A DNA stretch of 64,000 nt from Kribbella qitaiheensis (GCF_014217565.1 NZ_CP043661.1:6882001-6946000), one strand, 5' to 3'. Counted from the stretch's first letter, positions 26,549 to 34,854 are shown. Made by a program: numbers and translations. Notes: generated by a model from the letters alone, not told the origin.

Positions 26549-27433
26549 ATGGCTCCCGTGGCCTATGATCCGGATCAGTTGCGCACCTTCCTCGCGGTCG
26601 CCCAGTCGCTCAGCTTCACCCAGGCGGCCGAGCGGCTCGGGATCCGCCAGCCGACGGTCAGCCAGCACGTCCGCAAGCTGGAGACGGCGGTCGGGCGGCC
26701 GCTGTTCGTCCGCGACACCCGGACGGTGACGCTCACCGCGGACGGCGAGGCGATGGCCGGGTTCGCCCGGACGATCCTGGCCGCGCACGAGGAAGCGGTC
26801 GGGTACTTCACCGGATCGGAGCTGCGTGGGCGGCTGAGATTCGGGGTCACCGACGACCTGGCGCTGACGCCGCTGCCGCGGATCCTGCGCGACTTCCGTC
26901 AGCTGTATCCACGGATCGACCTGGAGCTGACCGTCGCCCAGAGCCCGAACCTGCTCCGCCGGGTCGAGTCCGGTCACCTGGACCTGGCCTATGTGAAGCA
27001 CCCCGTGGGCGGCGGGTCGGACCCGAACGGCAGGCTCGTCCGCCGCGACCCGCTGGTCTGGGCGGGCATCTCGGGCACGCGGATCGCACCCGACGGACCC
27101 GTCCCGCTCGTGGCGTACCAGGCGCCCAGCCTCAGCCGGTCCCTCGGCGTACAGACTCTTGAGCAGGCCGGCCGCTCGTGCCGGATCACCTGCATCGTGC
27201 GCGGCGTCAACGGCGTACTGGCCGCGGTGCGGGCCGGGCTCGGGATCGCCATCTTCGCCCGCAGCCTGATGCCGGTCGACCTGGTCGAGCCGCCCCCGAG
27301 CGCTGGGCTGCCCGAGCTGCCGTCGATCGACCTGGTGCTGATCACGAACCCGCGAGCGGCCAAGGAGCCGGCCGAGGCACTGACCGCCGCCATCCTCGGC
27401 AGCAACGCGCCGCTGAAGCCCCAGCCCAGCTAG
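26549..27433 (+). CDS. LysR-family transcriptional regulator
   Basis: A protein of about 294 residues. The N-terminal winged helix-turn-helix is clear (YDPDQLRTFLAVAQSLSFTQ, then RLGIRQPTVSQHVRKLE) and the periplasmic-binding-like effector domain follows (LRFGVTDDLALTPLPRIL, AVRAGLGIAIFARSLMPVDL). I chose ATG 26549 because AGGAAAGG directly precedes it; ATG 26519 and GTG 26558 are in frame. The divergent MFS exporter is the likely target, as for LysR-exporter pairs. The stop codon lies inside a long inverted repeat. Confidence 0.92.
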   Translation: MAPVAYDPDQLRTFLAVAQSLSFTQAAERLGIRQPTVSQHVRKLETAVGRPLFVRDTRTVTLTADGEAMAGFARTILAAHEEAVGYFTGSELRGRLRFGVTDDLALTPLPRILRDFRQLYPRIDLELTVAQSPNLLRRVESGHLDLAYVKHPVGGGSDPNGRLVRRDPLVWAGISGTRIAPDGPVPLVAYQAPSLSRSLGVQTLEQAGRSCRITCIVRGVNGVLAAVRAGLGIAIFARSLMPVDLVEPPPSAGLPELPSIDLVLITNPRAAKEPAEALTAAILGSNAPLKPQPS

Positions 27434-27519
27434 GACGTGTCTCCAAACCCTGTGCGTGCTGCGCGGCACTCGGGACGGCACCTGCTCGCGACTGCACAGG
27501 GTTTGGAGACACGCCCTAG
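27430..27519. terminator. 90-bp palindromic element between convergent genes
   Basis: The 26-base arm 27430-27455 is complementary to 27494-27519 with one mismatch; the central 20 bp (27436-27455, containing CTCCAAACCCTG) are perfect. The stop codons of both convergent genes (LysR at 27431-27433 and UbiA at 27516-27518) lie within the arms. It probably works as a bidirectional terminator, though its 38-base loop and long arms also fit an inserted palindromic repeat. Confidence 0.75.
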
Positions 27520-28352
27520 TTCGTCAGCGCGTCGCCGCGGATGACCAGGGTGACGATGGCGACGGCCGCTATCGCGAGGGTGAGCAGGAACGGCGCGTTC
27601 TTCCAGACCACGTTCAGCACCAGCAGCCCTGCGTTGACTGTCAGGGTGATCCAGCCGATCGCGCCGACAGGCCCGTCCGGGGCGATCACCAGCAGCGCCG
27701 TGGCGACCGCGAGGGGGAGTGGGGCCAGCAGCCGGGCGAGTTCGCCGAGTCGTTGCGGCCAGCCTCGAACGCCGGTGGCGAGATCGTCCGCGAGATCCGG
27801 TACGACGTTTGCCAGGTGGGCACCGACGCCGAGGAGTGCACCGGCGGCCGAGGCCCACCAGGGGGCCCAGGCATCGGTCGTACCGAGGGTGACGAAGGAC
27901 GGCAGCAGGCCGAACGCGACGGCGTACGGGAACCAGGAGATCCGGGTGGATTTCAATTTGAGGTTGTATGCCCAGGCGGCTGCCACGGCGACGAGATGGG
28001 CGAGTCCGGCGAGCAGGCCGCTGGCCAGTGAGAGCGGGACGCAGACGATCACCATCAGGACCGCGCCGATGCCGACTGTCCGGCGACTCACCAGTCCGAG
28101 GACGATCGGTTTGTCCTTTCGGTCCACACTGGTGTCGCGGGTTGCGTCAATCGCGTCATTGCTCCAGCCGATCGAGAGGTGGCCGGTGAGGATTGCTGCG
28201 GCGACAAGGAAGCAGCCGGTGGCGTTGCGGCCGGCTGACCAGGCGACCAGGGTGATCAGGGTGGTCACGGCAACGGTCGGGCCCGGATGGGACGCCATCC
28301 CTAGACCCTTGATGGTGCGGGCGAGGCTGGTCGCCGATGCGGGGCTGGTCAC
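27516..28352 (-). CDS. UbiA-family prenyltransferase-like membrane protein
   Basis: A protein of about 278 residues with eight to nine hydrophobic helices. The first Asp-rich motif is NDAIDATRD (NDxxDxxxD) followed by DRKDKP, and the second region VVPDLADDLATG contains a further Asp-rich site, both as in UbiA aromatic prenyltransferases that bind Mg-diphosphate. The start is either GTG 28352 or ATG 28298; the latter leaves a more realistic 72-base divergent promoter. Its position beside the type III PKS suggests prenylation or lipid modification of the polyketide product. Confidence 0.87.
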   Translation of the reverse strand: MTSPASATSLARTIKGLGMASHPGPTVAVTTLITLVAWSAGRNATGCFLVAAAILTGHLSIGWSNDAIDATRDTSVDRKDKPIVLGLVSRRTVGIGAVLMVIVCVPLSLASGLLAGLAHLVAVAAAWAYNLKLKSTRISWFPYAVAFGLLPSFVTLGTTDAWAPWWASAAGALLGVGAHLANVVPDLADDLATGVRGWPQRLGELARLLAPLPLAVATALLVIAPDGPVGAIGWITLTVNAGLLVLNVVWKNAPFLLTLAIAAVAIVTLVIRGDALTN

Positions 28353-28370
28353 CGAAGCAACGATGCCACG

Positions 28371-29417
28371 ATGACGCGGATCGCCGCGGTAAAGGCCGCG
28401 TTGCCGCCGAACCGATATGAGCAGCACGAGCTCACCGATGCTTTCGCCGAGATCTGCCTGCCCGATGGCAAGGGGCATGCGCTGCTGCGTCGGCTGCACC
28501 AGAACGCCGGTGTGTCCCATCGGCATCTGGCGCTGCCGCTCGAGCAGTACGCCGTACTGAAGGACTTCGGCGCGGCCAACGATGCCTGGATCTCGGCGGC
28601 GGTCGAGCTGGGCACAGAGGCAGTCTCCGGAGCACTGGCGGCGGCGGGGTTGTCGGTTGCCGATGTCGACGTGCTGATGTTCACCACGGTCACCGGGGTG
28701 GCGGCGCCGTCGATCGACGCGCGGGTGGCGATGCGGCTCGGCATGCGGGAGGACGTGAAGCGGCTGCCCTTGTTCGGCCTCGGTTGTGTCGGGGGAGCGG
28801 CGGGGATAGCGCGGCTGCACGACTACTTGAAGGCCTGGCCGACGCACGTCGCAGTACTGCTGTCGGTCGAGCTGTGTTCGTTGACCTTGCAGCGCGACGA
28901 CTCGTCGTTGCCCAACCTCGTTGGTGGCGCGCTGTTCGGCGACGGTGCGGCCGCGGTGGTGTTGACCGGTTCGGATCACGCCGCTGCCAACGGCCCATCG
29001 GTGGTGTCGACGCGGAGCCGGCTGTATCCGGACTCCGAGCGGGTGATGGGCTGGGATGTCGGCGCGGGTGGGTTCCGGATCGTGCTTGGCGCGGACGTGC
29101 CCGAGGTCGTTCGTCAGTACCTCGGAGGGGACGTTGTGTCGTTCCTTGCCGACCACGGGTTGACCGTGCCCGAGATCGGCACCTGGGTGTCTCATCCCGG
29201 TGGGCCGAAGGTCTTGGAAGCGGTGTCGGAGACGCTCGGGTTGCGACCTGGCGCGCTGGATCTGACCTGGAAGTCGTTGGACGCCGTTGGCAACTTGTCG
29301 TCATCTTCGGTGCTGCACGTGCTCGGTGACACCTTGCGCCTGGATCCTTCGGGGATGGGTGTACTGCTGGCGATGGGCCCTGGTTTCTGTTCCGAGCTCG
29401 TACTGCTGGAGTGGTGA
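28371..29417 (+). CDS. Type III polyketide synthase (alkylresorcinol/alkylpyrone synthase-like)
   Basis: A 348-residue chalcone-synthase-fold enzyme. The catalytic triad is visible: Cys139 in LFGLGCVGGAAG, His275 in WVSHPGGP and Asn308 in VGNLSSSSVLHVL. It extends acyl-CoA starters with malonyl-CoA and cyclises the chain. The gene order PKS, methyltransferase, flavoprotein hydroxylase is that of srsABC in Streptomyces griseus, which makes methylated phenolic lipids, so a similar alkylresorcinol or alkylquinone is the best guess. The stop overlaps the next ATG by one base. Confidence 0.93.
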   Translation: MTRIAAVKAALPPNRYEQHELTDAFAEICLPDGKGHALLRRLHQNAGVSHRHLALPLEQYAVLKDFGAANDAWISAAVELGTEAVSGALAAAGLSVADVDVLMFTTVTGVAAPSIDARVAMRLGMREDVKRLPLFGLGCVGGAAGIARLHDYLKAWPTHVAVLLSVELCSLTLQRDDSSLPNLVGGALFGDGAAAVVLTGSDHAAANGPSVVSTRSRLYPDSERVMGWDVGAGGFRIVLGADVPEVVRQYLGGDVVSFLADHGLTVPEIGTWVSHPGGPKVLEAVSETLGLRPGALDLTWKSLDAVGNLSSSSVLHVLGDTLRLDPSGMGVLLAMGPGFCSELVLLEW

Positions 29418-29944
29418 TGTCAACGTCGTTGTGGTGGTACGTCGTACTCATCGTGGTCGTCGGTCTGGAACGCGTGGCCGAGTTGGTGGTTTCGCTGCGC
29501 AACGCCCGGTGGAGTTTCGAGCGAGGTGGGGTCGAGACCGGCAAGGGGCACTACCCGTTCATGGTCGTGCTGCACACGGGGTTCCTGGCTGGCTGTCTGG
29601 TCGAGGCGATCGTCGCGGACCGGCCGTTCGTACCGGCGCTGGGGTGGACGATGCTCGCGGTGGTGTTGCTGGCGCAGGGCTTGCGTTGGTGGTGCATCAC
29701 GGTGCTCGGGGCGCAGTGGAACACGCGGGTGATCGTCGTACCGGGGGCGTCGTTGGTTGCTGCTGGCCCCTATCGGTGGCTCCGGCATCCGAACTATGTC
29801 GCAGTGGTGGCTGAGGGGATCGCGTTGCCGCTCGTGCATACGGCGTGGATCACCGCGGTGCTGTTCCTGTTGCTGAACATTCCGCTGCTGACAGTGCGGA
29901 TCCGCGCCGAAGAGGCCGCGTTGGACACCGCTCTGACGAAGTGA
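29417..29944 (+). CDS. Isoprenylcysteine carboxyl methyltransferase-family protein (SrsB-like)
   Basis: A 175-residue membrane methyltransferase with four to five helices and the ICMT/PEMT signature at the C-terminus: GASLVAAGPYRWLRHPNYVAVV, then RIRAEEAAL with the conserved Glu. It uses S-adenosylmethionine. In the srs-type pathway a protein of this family O-methylates the resorcinol. ATG 29417 is favoured over GTG 29411/29414 because GGAG lies five bases before it and it overlaps the PKS stop (TGATG). Confidence 0.9.
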   Translation: MSTSLWWYVVLIVVVGLERVAELVVSLRNARWSFERGGVETGKGHYPFMVVLHTGFLAGCLVEAIVADRPFVPALGWTMLAVVLLAQGLRWWCITVLGAQWNTRVIVVPGASLVAAGPYRWLRHPNYVAVVAEGIALPLVHTAWITAVLFLLLNIPLLTVRIRAEEAALDTALTK

Positions 29945-30957
29945 TCGACCTCCTCGTCGCCGGTGCCGGTCCGGCTGGTGCGGCGGCCGCGATCCGGGCT
30001 GCGCTTGCTGGGCTTTCGGTTGTGGTGGTCGAGCCGCGGTCAGGCCCGATCGACAAGGCTTGCGGCGAGGGCGTCGCGCACAGCGCGGTGGAGTACTTGT
30101 CGCGGCTTGGAGTAGAGGTGGAAGGCCGGCCTTTCCACGGCATTCGCTACCTGGACTCGTCGCATTCTGTCGACGCGCGGTTCCGGGCCGGTCCAGGGCT
30201 CGGCGTACGGCGTACCGCGTTGCAGCAGGCGTTGTCGGACCGGCTGGGCGAGTTGGGCGTGCCGGTGGTCGCCGGCCGGGTCGGGGCTATCGTGCAGAAC
30301 GGCTCGTCGGTGACGGCCGCTGGTTTTACAGCTCGGTATCTGGCGGCGGCCGATGGGTTGCACTCGCCGATCCGTCGTCAGCTCGGCCAAGGGATCGACC
30401 GATCAGGCGAGGTGCGGCGCGGGTTGCGGAGACATTTCTCGACAGCGCCGTGGACAGAGCTTGTCGAGGTCTACTGGTCGCCGCTCGGCGAGGCCTATGT
30501 GACCCCCGTGGCCGACGACCTGGTCGGTGTTGCCGTCCTGACCTCGGCTCGCGGTTCGTTCGACTCTCATCTGGAGGCGTTTCCGGCGCTGAAGCGTCGT
30601 TTGAAAGGTGCCGAGCCGGCTTCCGAGGTGATGGGCGCCGGCCCGTTGCGCCAGCGAGTACGTGCTCGAGTCGTTGGCCGCGTGATGCTGGTCGGCGACG
30701 CTGCCGGATATGTCGACGCGTTGACGGGGGAGGGGATCGCGGTCGCGTTGCGTACCTCTGCCGAACTGGTCCGTTGTGTGCTGGCGGACCGGCCGGAGGA
30801 TTACGAAGCAGCCTGGCGCCGGGTTTCCAGGGAGGCCCGTTTTCTCACCGCATCGTTGCTGTGGGCCCGCAACAGGTCGTTGCTCGCTCCCCGCATCGTG
30901 CCGGCGGCGGCTGCGTTACCTCCGGTCTTCGGCGCGATCGTCAATCGGCTGGCCTAG
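29941..30957 (+). CDS. FAD-dependent monooxygenase/oxidoreductase (SrsC-like)
   Basis: A 338-residue flavoprotein of the geranylgeranyl-reductase/PHBH group. The N-terminal dinucleotide loop is VAGAGPAGAAAAIRAALAGL, followed by KACGEGVAHSA; the second FAD motif is VGRVMLVGDAAGYVDALTGEG (GD motif). In the srs pathway the flavoprotein hydroxylates alkylresorcinol to give the quinone. The start GTG 29941 overlaps the methyltransferase stop (GTGA), so PKS, methyltransferase and hydroxylase form a translationally coupled operon. Confidence 0.92.
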   Translation: MIDLLVAGAGPAGAAAAIRAALAGLSVVVVEPRSGPIDKACGEGVAHSAVEYLSRLGVEVEGRPFHGIRYLDSSHSVDARFRAGPGLGVRRTALQQALSDRLGELGVPVVAGRVGAIVQNGSSVTAAGFTARYLAAADGLHSPIRRQLGQGIDRSGEVRRGLRRHFSTAPWTELVEVYWSPLGEAYVTPVADDLVGVAVLTSARGSFDSHLEAFPALKRRLKGAEPASEVMGAGPLRQRVRARVVGRVMLVGDAAGYVDALTGEGIAVALRTSAELVRCVLADRPEDYEAAWRRVSREARFLTASLLWARNRSLLAPRIVPAAAALPPVFGAIVNRLA

Positions 30958-31009
30958 GTTTCGGCCGGCTCGGCTGGTGGATTTCGCCCGGGGCCGGTGA
31001 AAACGCGCG

Positions 31010-31041
31010 GGCCCGGCGATCGCTCAGACAATCGCCGGGCC
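31010..31041 (+). terminator. Hairpin ending the phenolic-lipid operon
   Basis: GGCCCGGCGAT (31010-31020) pairs with ATCGCCGGGCC (31031-31041) around CGCTCAGACA. It lies 52 bases after the flavoprotein stop and immediately before the tandem hairpins. Confidence 0.7.
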
Positions 31042-31048
31042 ACGCGGT

Positions 31049-31146
31049 GCCCGAGCATCCTGGTGAAAAGCTCGGGCGGTCGTCCCAGCATCCTGGTGAA
31101 AAGCTGGGACGGTTTGCCCCAGCATCCTGGTGAAAAGCTGGGGCAA
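31049..31146. repeat. Three tandem hairpins with identical 13-base loops and covarying stems
   Basis: Units at 31049-31077, 31081-31111 and 31114-31146 each have the loop ATCCTGGTGAAAA closed by AGC/GCT. The stems differ but stay paired: GCCCGAGC/GCTCGGGC, GTCCCAGC/GCTGGGAC and GCCCCAGC/GCTGGGGC, extending to 9 and 10 bp in units 2 and 3. The spacing is 33-34 bases. Loop conservation with compensatory stem changes indicates selection on RNA or DNA hairpin structure. The array lies between the convergent srs-like operon and the PucR gene. The rest of the gap, 31147-31274, shows no gene. Confidence 0.85.
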
Positions 31147-31274
31147 GTTCTCGGGGTGATCGAGTAGCTTTGCGAGCGACCCGGCCTCCCTTATGACCTC
31201 TACAATTCCAGCCGGATGTTGCCCAACCATTGCCGGAATGTGAAGCCTTGTTACTCAGGGCTGTGGTGTAGGTC

Positions 31275-32822
31275 TCAGTGCTCGGTGCGGACGGCGGCGA
31301 TCTGGAGCTGAAGGGCGAGGCGTTCGCGCGGATCCGAAAGGTCCAGAGTGGCGATCTCGCCGATGCGCTTCATCCGGTGCCGCAGGGTGTTCACGTGCAG
31401 ATGGAGCAGCTTGGCGGCCTGCTGTGGCTGACCCAGGTAGTTCAGCCACGCCTGCAGGGTGTCCACGAAATCCGTGTCGTGCTCGATGTCGTGCCGCAGC
31501 AAGGTGGCCAGCGGACCGTCCAGCTTGGTCGTGTCCAACGAGGTGACCGCCCGGTGCACTGTCAGGAGATGCCAGGCCTCATCGACACGCAAAGCCGGCC
31601 CGGGAGCGGCTCCCCGGTGTACGAGGCCTAGTAGCTCAACCGCCTCGGCCCGGGAGCTCGGCAAGTCTGCGGGGCCTCGTGCGGGTCCGCCTGCGGCGGC
31701 CGTAGTACCAGGGGCGTCTTTTGCCAGGTCGACTACGAGTTTGCGTAGCCAGCGCCACGACCCCGGGCCGTCTGCGTCTGTGACCACCGCTAGCACGGTG
31801 CCGTCGAGGTCTGCGAGCTGCGGCTCACTCCAGCCGTGCCTGCGACCTGTCGACTCCCAGAGGTCCAGCTGCTGCGGTACGTCGTACCCGGCGGGGGAGC
31901 CGAGCGCTACGACCCGCCACGGCGGGGACGGGAGCCGTACGTCGACTGTGGTGTCCGGCGAGAACTGCCGCAGGACAGTGCGCAGTCGGTCGATCGCACT
32001 GCGCCGGGCGACGTCTGCCTGAGCGCGGAGCCGCAGGAGGTGTAGTGCGAGGACAGAGGCGGCGTTGCTCAGCTCTGTGGTCACCTCGGCGCTTACAGGC
32101 CCATCCACGACCGCCCAGATGGACCCCAGCCACTCACCGCCCGCCCGGACCGGTACTACGAGTCGCGGACGAATGCCGTTAGGCCCGTCCGGGACCAGGA
32201 ACGGCTCGCTCGACTTGGCCAGCCGCCGGAAGATCCCCCGGGCCCGGAAGTGCGCGATCACCTCGGCAGGGACTCGACGGCCGACGATCGTGGAGACCCG
32301 GGTGGGGTCGGTGAGGTCCTGGCCGGAGGAGTAGGCCAGCACGCGGCTCTGGTTGTCCTCGATGGTCACCGGTGCATCCACGATGGCTGCGGCGGCGTCT
32401 GCCAGGGCGAAGAGCTCCTGGTGTACTCCGGCGTCGCCGGCGACGGGGGAGTCGGGCGCTGCTGCCCTGTCGATCACACCACGCAGGAGCCACACCACGT
32501 GCGCCCAGGTGACGCTCGGCTGGAGTGCGACGAGTGTGAGGAGCCACCGCTCGGCCGTAGCGACGACTGCGGGGTCCCGGGCGAGGGCGGCCCGCAGTAC
32601 GACGCCTGACGCGTTGCCGGCGGCACAGCGCTCCAGTAACTCGACAGCATCCTCGGAATCGCGCAGGCCGAGTCCGAGGACCAGGTCGCCGGGCTGTCCG
32701 GTCGCAGCCTCTTGCGGGTCGGCCAGGAACACATCTCGAACCTCGCCGTCGCCGTGGCCGATGACGACCACCTCGAACAGGGCTGGTCCGACCGCGACGA
32801 CCAGGTCAGGCGCAGTGATCAT
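31275..32822 (-). CDS. PucR/CdaR-type transcriptional regulator
   Basis: A 515-residue regulator. The C-terminal ~60 residues are the PucR helix-turn-helix (AAKLLHLHVNTLRHRMKRIGEI). The central part (LFALADAAAAIVDAPVTIEDNQ to the RPRLVVPVRAGGEWLGSIW strand) looks like a GAF-type sensor, and the region between matches the GGDEF-like CdaR segment. Such proteins regulate amino-acid, purine or sugar-acid catabolism genes, usually a neighbour. It is divergent from the DadA-like oxidase across a 90-bp gap and probably senses that enzyme's substrate. Confidence 0.92.
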   Translation of the reverse strand: MITAPDLVVAVGPALFEVVVIGHGDGEVRDVFLADPQEAATGQPGDLVLGLGLRDSEDAVELLERCAAGNASGVVLRAALARDPAVVATAERWLLTLVALQPSVTWAHVVWLLRGVIDRAAAPDSPVAGDAGVHQELFALADAAAAIVDAPVTIEDNQSRVLAYSSGQDLTDPTRVSTIVGRRVPAEVIAHFRARGIFRRLAKSSEPFLVPDGPNGIRPRLVVPVRAGGEWLGSIWAVVDGPVSAEVTTELSNAASVLALHLLRLRAQADVARRSAIDRLRTVLRQFSPDTTVDVRLPSPPWRVVALGSPAGYDVPQQLDLWESTGRRHGWSEPQLADLDGTVLAVVTDADGPGSWRWLRKLVVDLAKDAPGTTAAAGGPARGPADLPSSRAEAVELLGLVHRGAAPGPALRVDEAWHLLTVHRAVTSLDTTKLDGPLATLLRHDIEHDTDFVDTLQAWLNYLGQPQQAAKLLHLHVNTLRHRMKRIGEIATLDLSDPRERLALQLQIAAVRTEH

Positions 32823-32862
32823 GAGGTTATTGTGCGCTCAGCACCGTCATTTGATCCATTAG

Positions 32863-32878
32863 TGGTGTGATCGCACCA
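32863..32878. promoter_or_regulatory. Candidate PucR operator TGGTGTGATCGCACCA
   Basis: A near-perfect 16-bp palindrome (one mismatched pair) in the 90-bp gap between the PucR regulator and the DadA-like gene, about 35 bases before the latter's start. Its position suits control of the divergent pair. Confidence 0.6.
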
Positions 32879-32912
32879 TGACAGCGCCTCGGCGCGGCCG
32901 CACCATCGATAC

Positions 32913-34181
32913 ATGGTCGCTGCTGGTTCTTCCGCACACATCGTTCCCGACCGGGTCGCCATCGTCGGCGCCGGCATGGTCGGCCTCGCCACCGCCTGGT
33001 TCCTCCAGGAGCGTGGCGTCGAGGTCACCGTGCTCGATCGCCAGGGTGTCGCCGCCGGCGCATCCTGGGGCAACGCCGGCTGGTTGACCCCCGGCCTGGC
33101 CACCCCGCTGCCGGAGCCGGCCGTCCTCAAGTACGGCGTCCGCGCGGTGCTGAGCCCCTCCTCGCCGGTCTATGTACCGCCGACCGCGAGCCCCCGGCTG
33201 CTGTCGTTCCTGACGCGCTTCGCTCGCAACAGCACCGCCGGACGCTGGAAGACCGCGATGGAGTCGCTGGTCCCGATCAACCGCCAGGCTCTCGGCGCGT
33301 TCGACATCCTGGGCAAGGCCGGCGTCGAGGCCGAGACGTACGAGGCGAAGTCCTTCCTCGCCGCTTACCGCACCGAGGCCGAGCGGGCCGTCCTGCTGGA
33401 CGAGATCGAGCACATCCACGCGGCTGGTCAGGGCATCGAGTTCGAGGCGATCACGGGTGACGACGCCCGCGAGATCGAGCCGTCCCTGTCCGACGAGATC
33501 GGCGCGGCCATCCGGCTGCACGGCCAGCGCTTCATCAACCCGGGCGAGTACGTCCAGATGCTGGCCGACTCGGTCGTCGCCCGCGGCGGCAAGATCGTCA
33601 CCGACGCGAACGTCTCGGACATTGTCGACGAGATCCGCGGCGTCCGGGTTGTCACCGCGGACGGGGCCAGCCAGGCCTACGACGCGGTCGTGATGGCAAC
33701 CGGCGCCTGGTTCGGCGACCTGGCCCGGCGCTTCGGCGTACGGACCGTCGTCCAGGCAGGACGCGGCTACAGCTTCAGCGTCCCGATCGCGCACGTACCG
33801 GCCGGTCCGGTCTACTTCCCGGCGCAGCGGATCGCCTGCACGCCGCTCGGTGACCGCCTTCGCGTCGCCGGGATGATGGAGTTCCGCAAGCCCGACGCCA
33901 AGCTCGACCCGCGCCGGATCGACGCGATCGTCGACGCCGCCCGGCCGCTGCTGCGCGACGCCGACCTGGACGCCCGCACCTTCGAGTGGGTCGGCCCGCG
34001 TCCCTGCACCCCGGACGGCCTGCCGCTGATCGGCGCCACCTCATCGCCGCGAGTCTTCGCCGCCGGCGGCCACGGCATGTGGGGCATCACCCTGGGCCCG
34101 ATCACCGGCCAGCTGCTCGCCGAAACCATCACCACCGGCACCCGTCCGGCCGAACTGGCTCCGTTCAACCCCCTCCGCTGA
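32913..34181 (+). CDS. FAD-dependent D-amino-acid dehydrogenase-like oxidase (DadA family)
   Basis: A 422-residue DAO-family flavoprotein. FAD binding is by RVAIVGAGMVGLATAWFLQERGVEVTVLD (GxGxxG plus Asp), followed by GASWGNAGWLTPGLATPLPEP, the DadA-type active-site segment. VVMATGAWFGDLARRFG, GPRPCTPDGLPLIG and the C-terminal FAAGGHGMWGITLGPITGQLLAE complete the FAD contacts. It would oxidatively deaminate a D-amino acid or related amine such as hydroxyproline. Regulation by the divergent PucR protein is likely. Confidence 0.9.
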   Translation: MVAAGSSAHIVPDRVAIVGAGMVGLATAWFLQERGVEVTVLDRQGVAAGASWGNAGWLTPGLATPLPEPAVLKYGVRAVLSPSSPVYVPPTASPRLLSFLTRFARNSTAGRWKTAMESLVPINRQALGAFDILGKAGVEAETYEAKSFLAAYRTEAERAVLLDEIEHIHAAGQGIEFEAITGDDAREIEPSLSDEIGAAIRLHGQRFINPGEYVQMLADSVVARGGKIVTDANVSDIVDEIRGVRVVTADGASQAYDAVVMATGAWFGDLARRFGVRTVVQAGRGYSFSVPIAHVPAGPVYFPAQRIACTPLGDRLRVAGMMEFRKPDAKLDPRRIDAIVDAARPLLRDADLDARTFEWVGPRPCTPDGLPLIGATSSPRVFAAGGHGMWGITLGPITGQLLAETITTGTRPAELAPFNPLR

Positions 34182-34188
34182 CCGAACC

Positions 34189-34233
34189 CCCGGCCGGCTG
34201 GCTGCTGACAACCCCCTGTCCCAGCCGGCCGGG
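34189..34233 (+). terminator. GC-rich hairpin after the DadA-like gene
   Basis: CCCGGCCGGCTGG (34189-34201) pairs with CCAGCCGGCCGGG (34221-34233), seven bases after the stop codon. It is the first of three consecutive stem-loops in the 283-bp convergent gap. Confidence 0.75.
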
Positions 34234-34295
34234 TTCAGAACGACCCGCCTCGTACGGCGGGGTAGCCGCACCGGGCCGCGGGGGCCTGATGCGGC

Positions 34296-34360
34296 GAGAG
34301 CGTGGCTCCCCGGACCTGCCCGTCCCTGCGCGGCGCGAAGATCCCGGGAGTCACGCTCTC
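34296..34360. repeat. 15-bp inverted repeat in the convergent gap
   Basis: GAGAGCGTGGCTCCC (34296-34310) pairs with GGGAGTCACGCTCTC (34346-34360) with one G-T position, separated by 35 bases. It could be a terminator for either flanking gene or part of a small RNA. Confidence 0.6.
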
Positions 34361-34382
34361 GAGCAAGTCCCCCCGAACAGCC

Positions 34383-34427
34383 CAGCAGGGCAGTTGCACA
34401 CGATGCGCATGTGCGGCTGCCCTGCTG
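34383..34427 (-). terminator. Hairpin before the thioredoxin 3' end
   Basis: CAGCAGGGCAG (34383-34393) pairs with CTGCCCTGCTG (34417-34427), with an inner GCACA/TGTGC pairing. TATTAATTCGG follows on the plus strand. The most likely role is a terminator for the minus-strand thioredoxin gene. Confidence 0.65.
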
Positions 34428-34464
34428 TATTAATTCGGCTATTTGTTTGGTTCAGCCAGATGTT

Positions 34465-34854
34465 TCAGTGCGTGTGGGGCTCGGTGCCGTGTTCGGCCTC
34501 GTGGGCCGCGATCTGGGCGCGGACCTCTTCCATGTCGACCGCCCGGAGCTGACCGATCAGGTCCTCCAGCGCCGCGGCGGGCAGCGCGCCCGGCTGGGAG
34601 TACAGGACGACACCGTCACGTACGGCCATCAGCGTCGGGATCGAGCTGATCTGGAACGCCTGGGCCAGTTCTACCTGCGCCTCGGTGTCCACCTTGCCGA
34701 AGGTGATGTCCTCATGCGTCTCGGACGACTTCTCGAACACCGGTCCGAACATCTTGCACGGACCACACCACTCTGCCCAGAAATCGACCAGAACGAGCCC
34801 GTCGGAACCGACGACCTTGTCGAAGTTCTCCTGGGACAGCTCGACCGTTGCCAC
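34465..34854 (-). CDS. trxA: Thioredoxin
   Basis: A 129-residue thiol-disulfide oxidoreductase with the active site WCGPC (Cys30, Cys33) in VDFWAEWCGPCKMFGPVFE and the cis-Pro loop SSIPTLMAV. A C-terminal extension of about 20 residues (EEVRAQIAAHEAEHGTEPHTH), His- and Glu-rich, goes beyond the classical 105-110 residue length. The start is GTG 34854 with GGAGG five bases upstream. It is cytosolic and not in an operon with its neighbours. Confidence 0.93.
   Translation of the reverse strand: MATVELSQENFDKVVGSDGLVLVDFWAEWCGPCKMFGPVFEKSSETHEDITFGKVDTEAQVELAQAFQISSIPTLMAVRDGVVLYSQPGALPAAALEDLIGQLRAVDMEEVRAQIAAHEAEHGTEPHTH

Noticed and set aside
31049..31146. Possible CRISPR-like array
   Set aside because: The three repeats are 33-34 bases apart with almost no spacer; the variable parts are paired stems, not spacers, and no cas genes are present.
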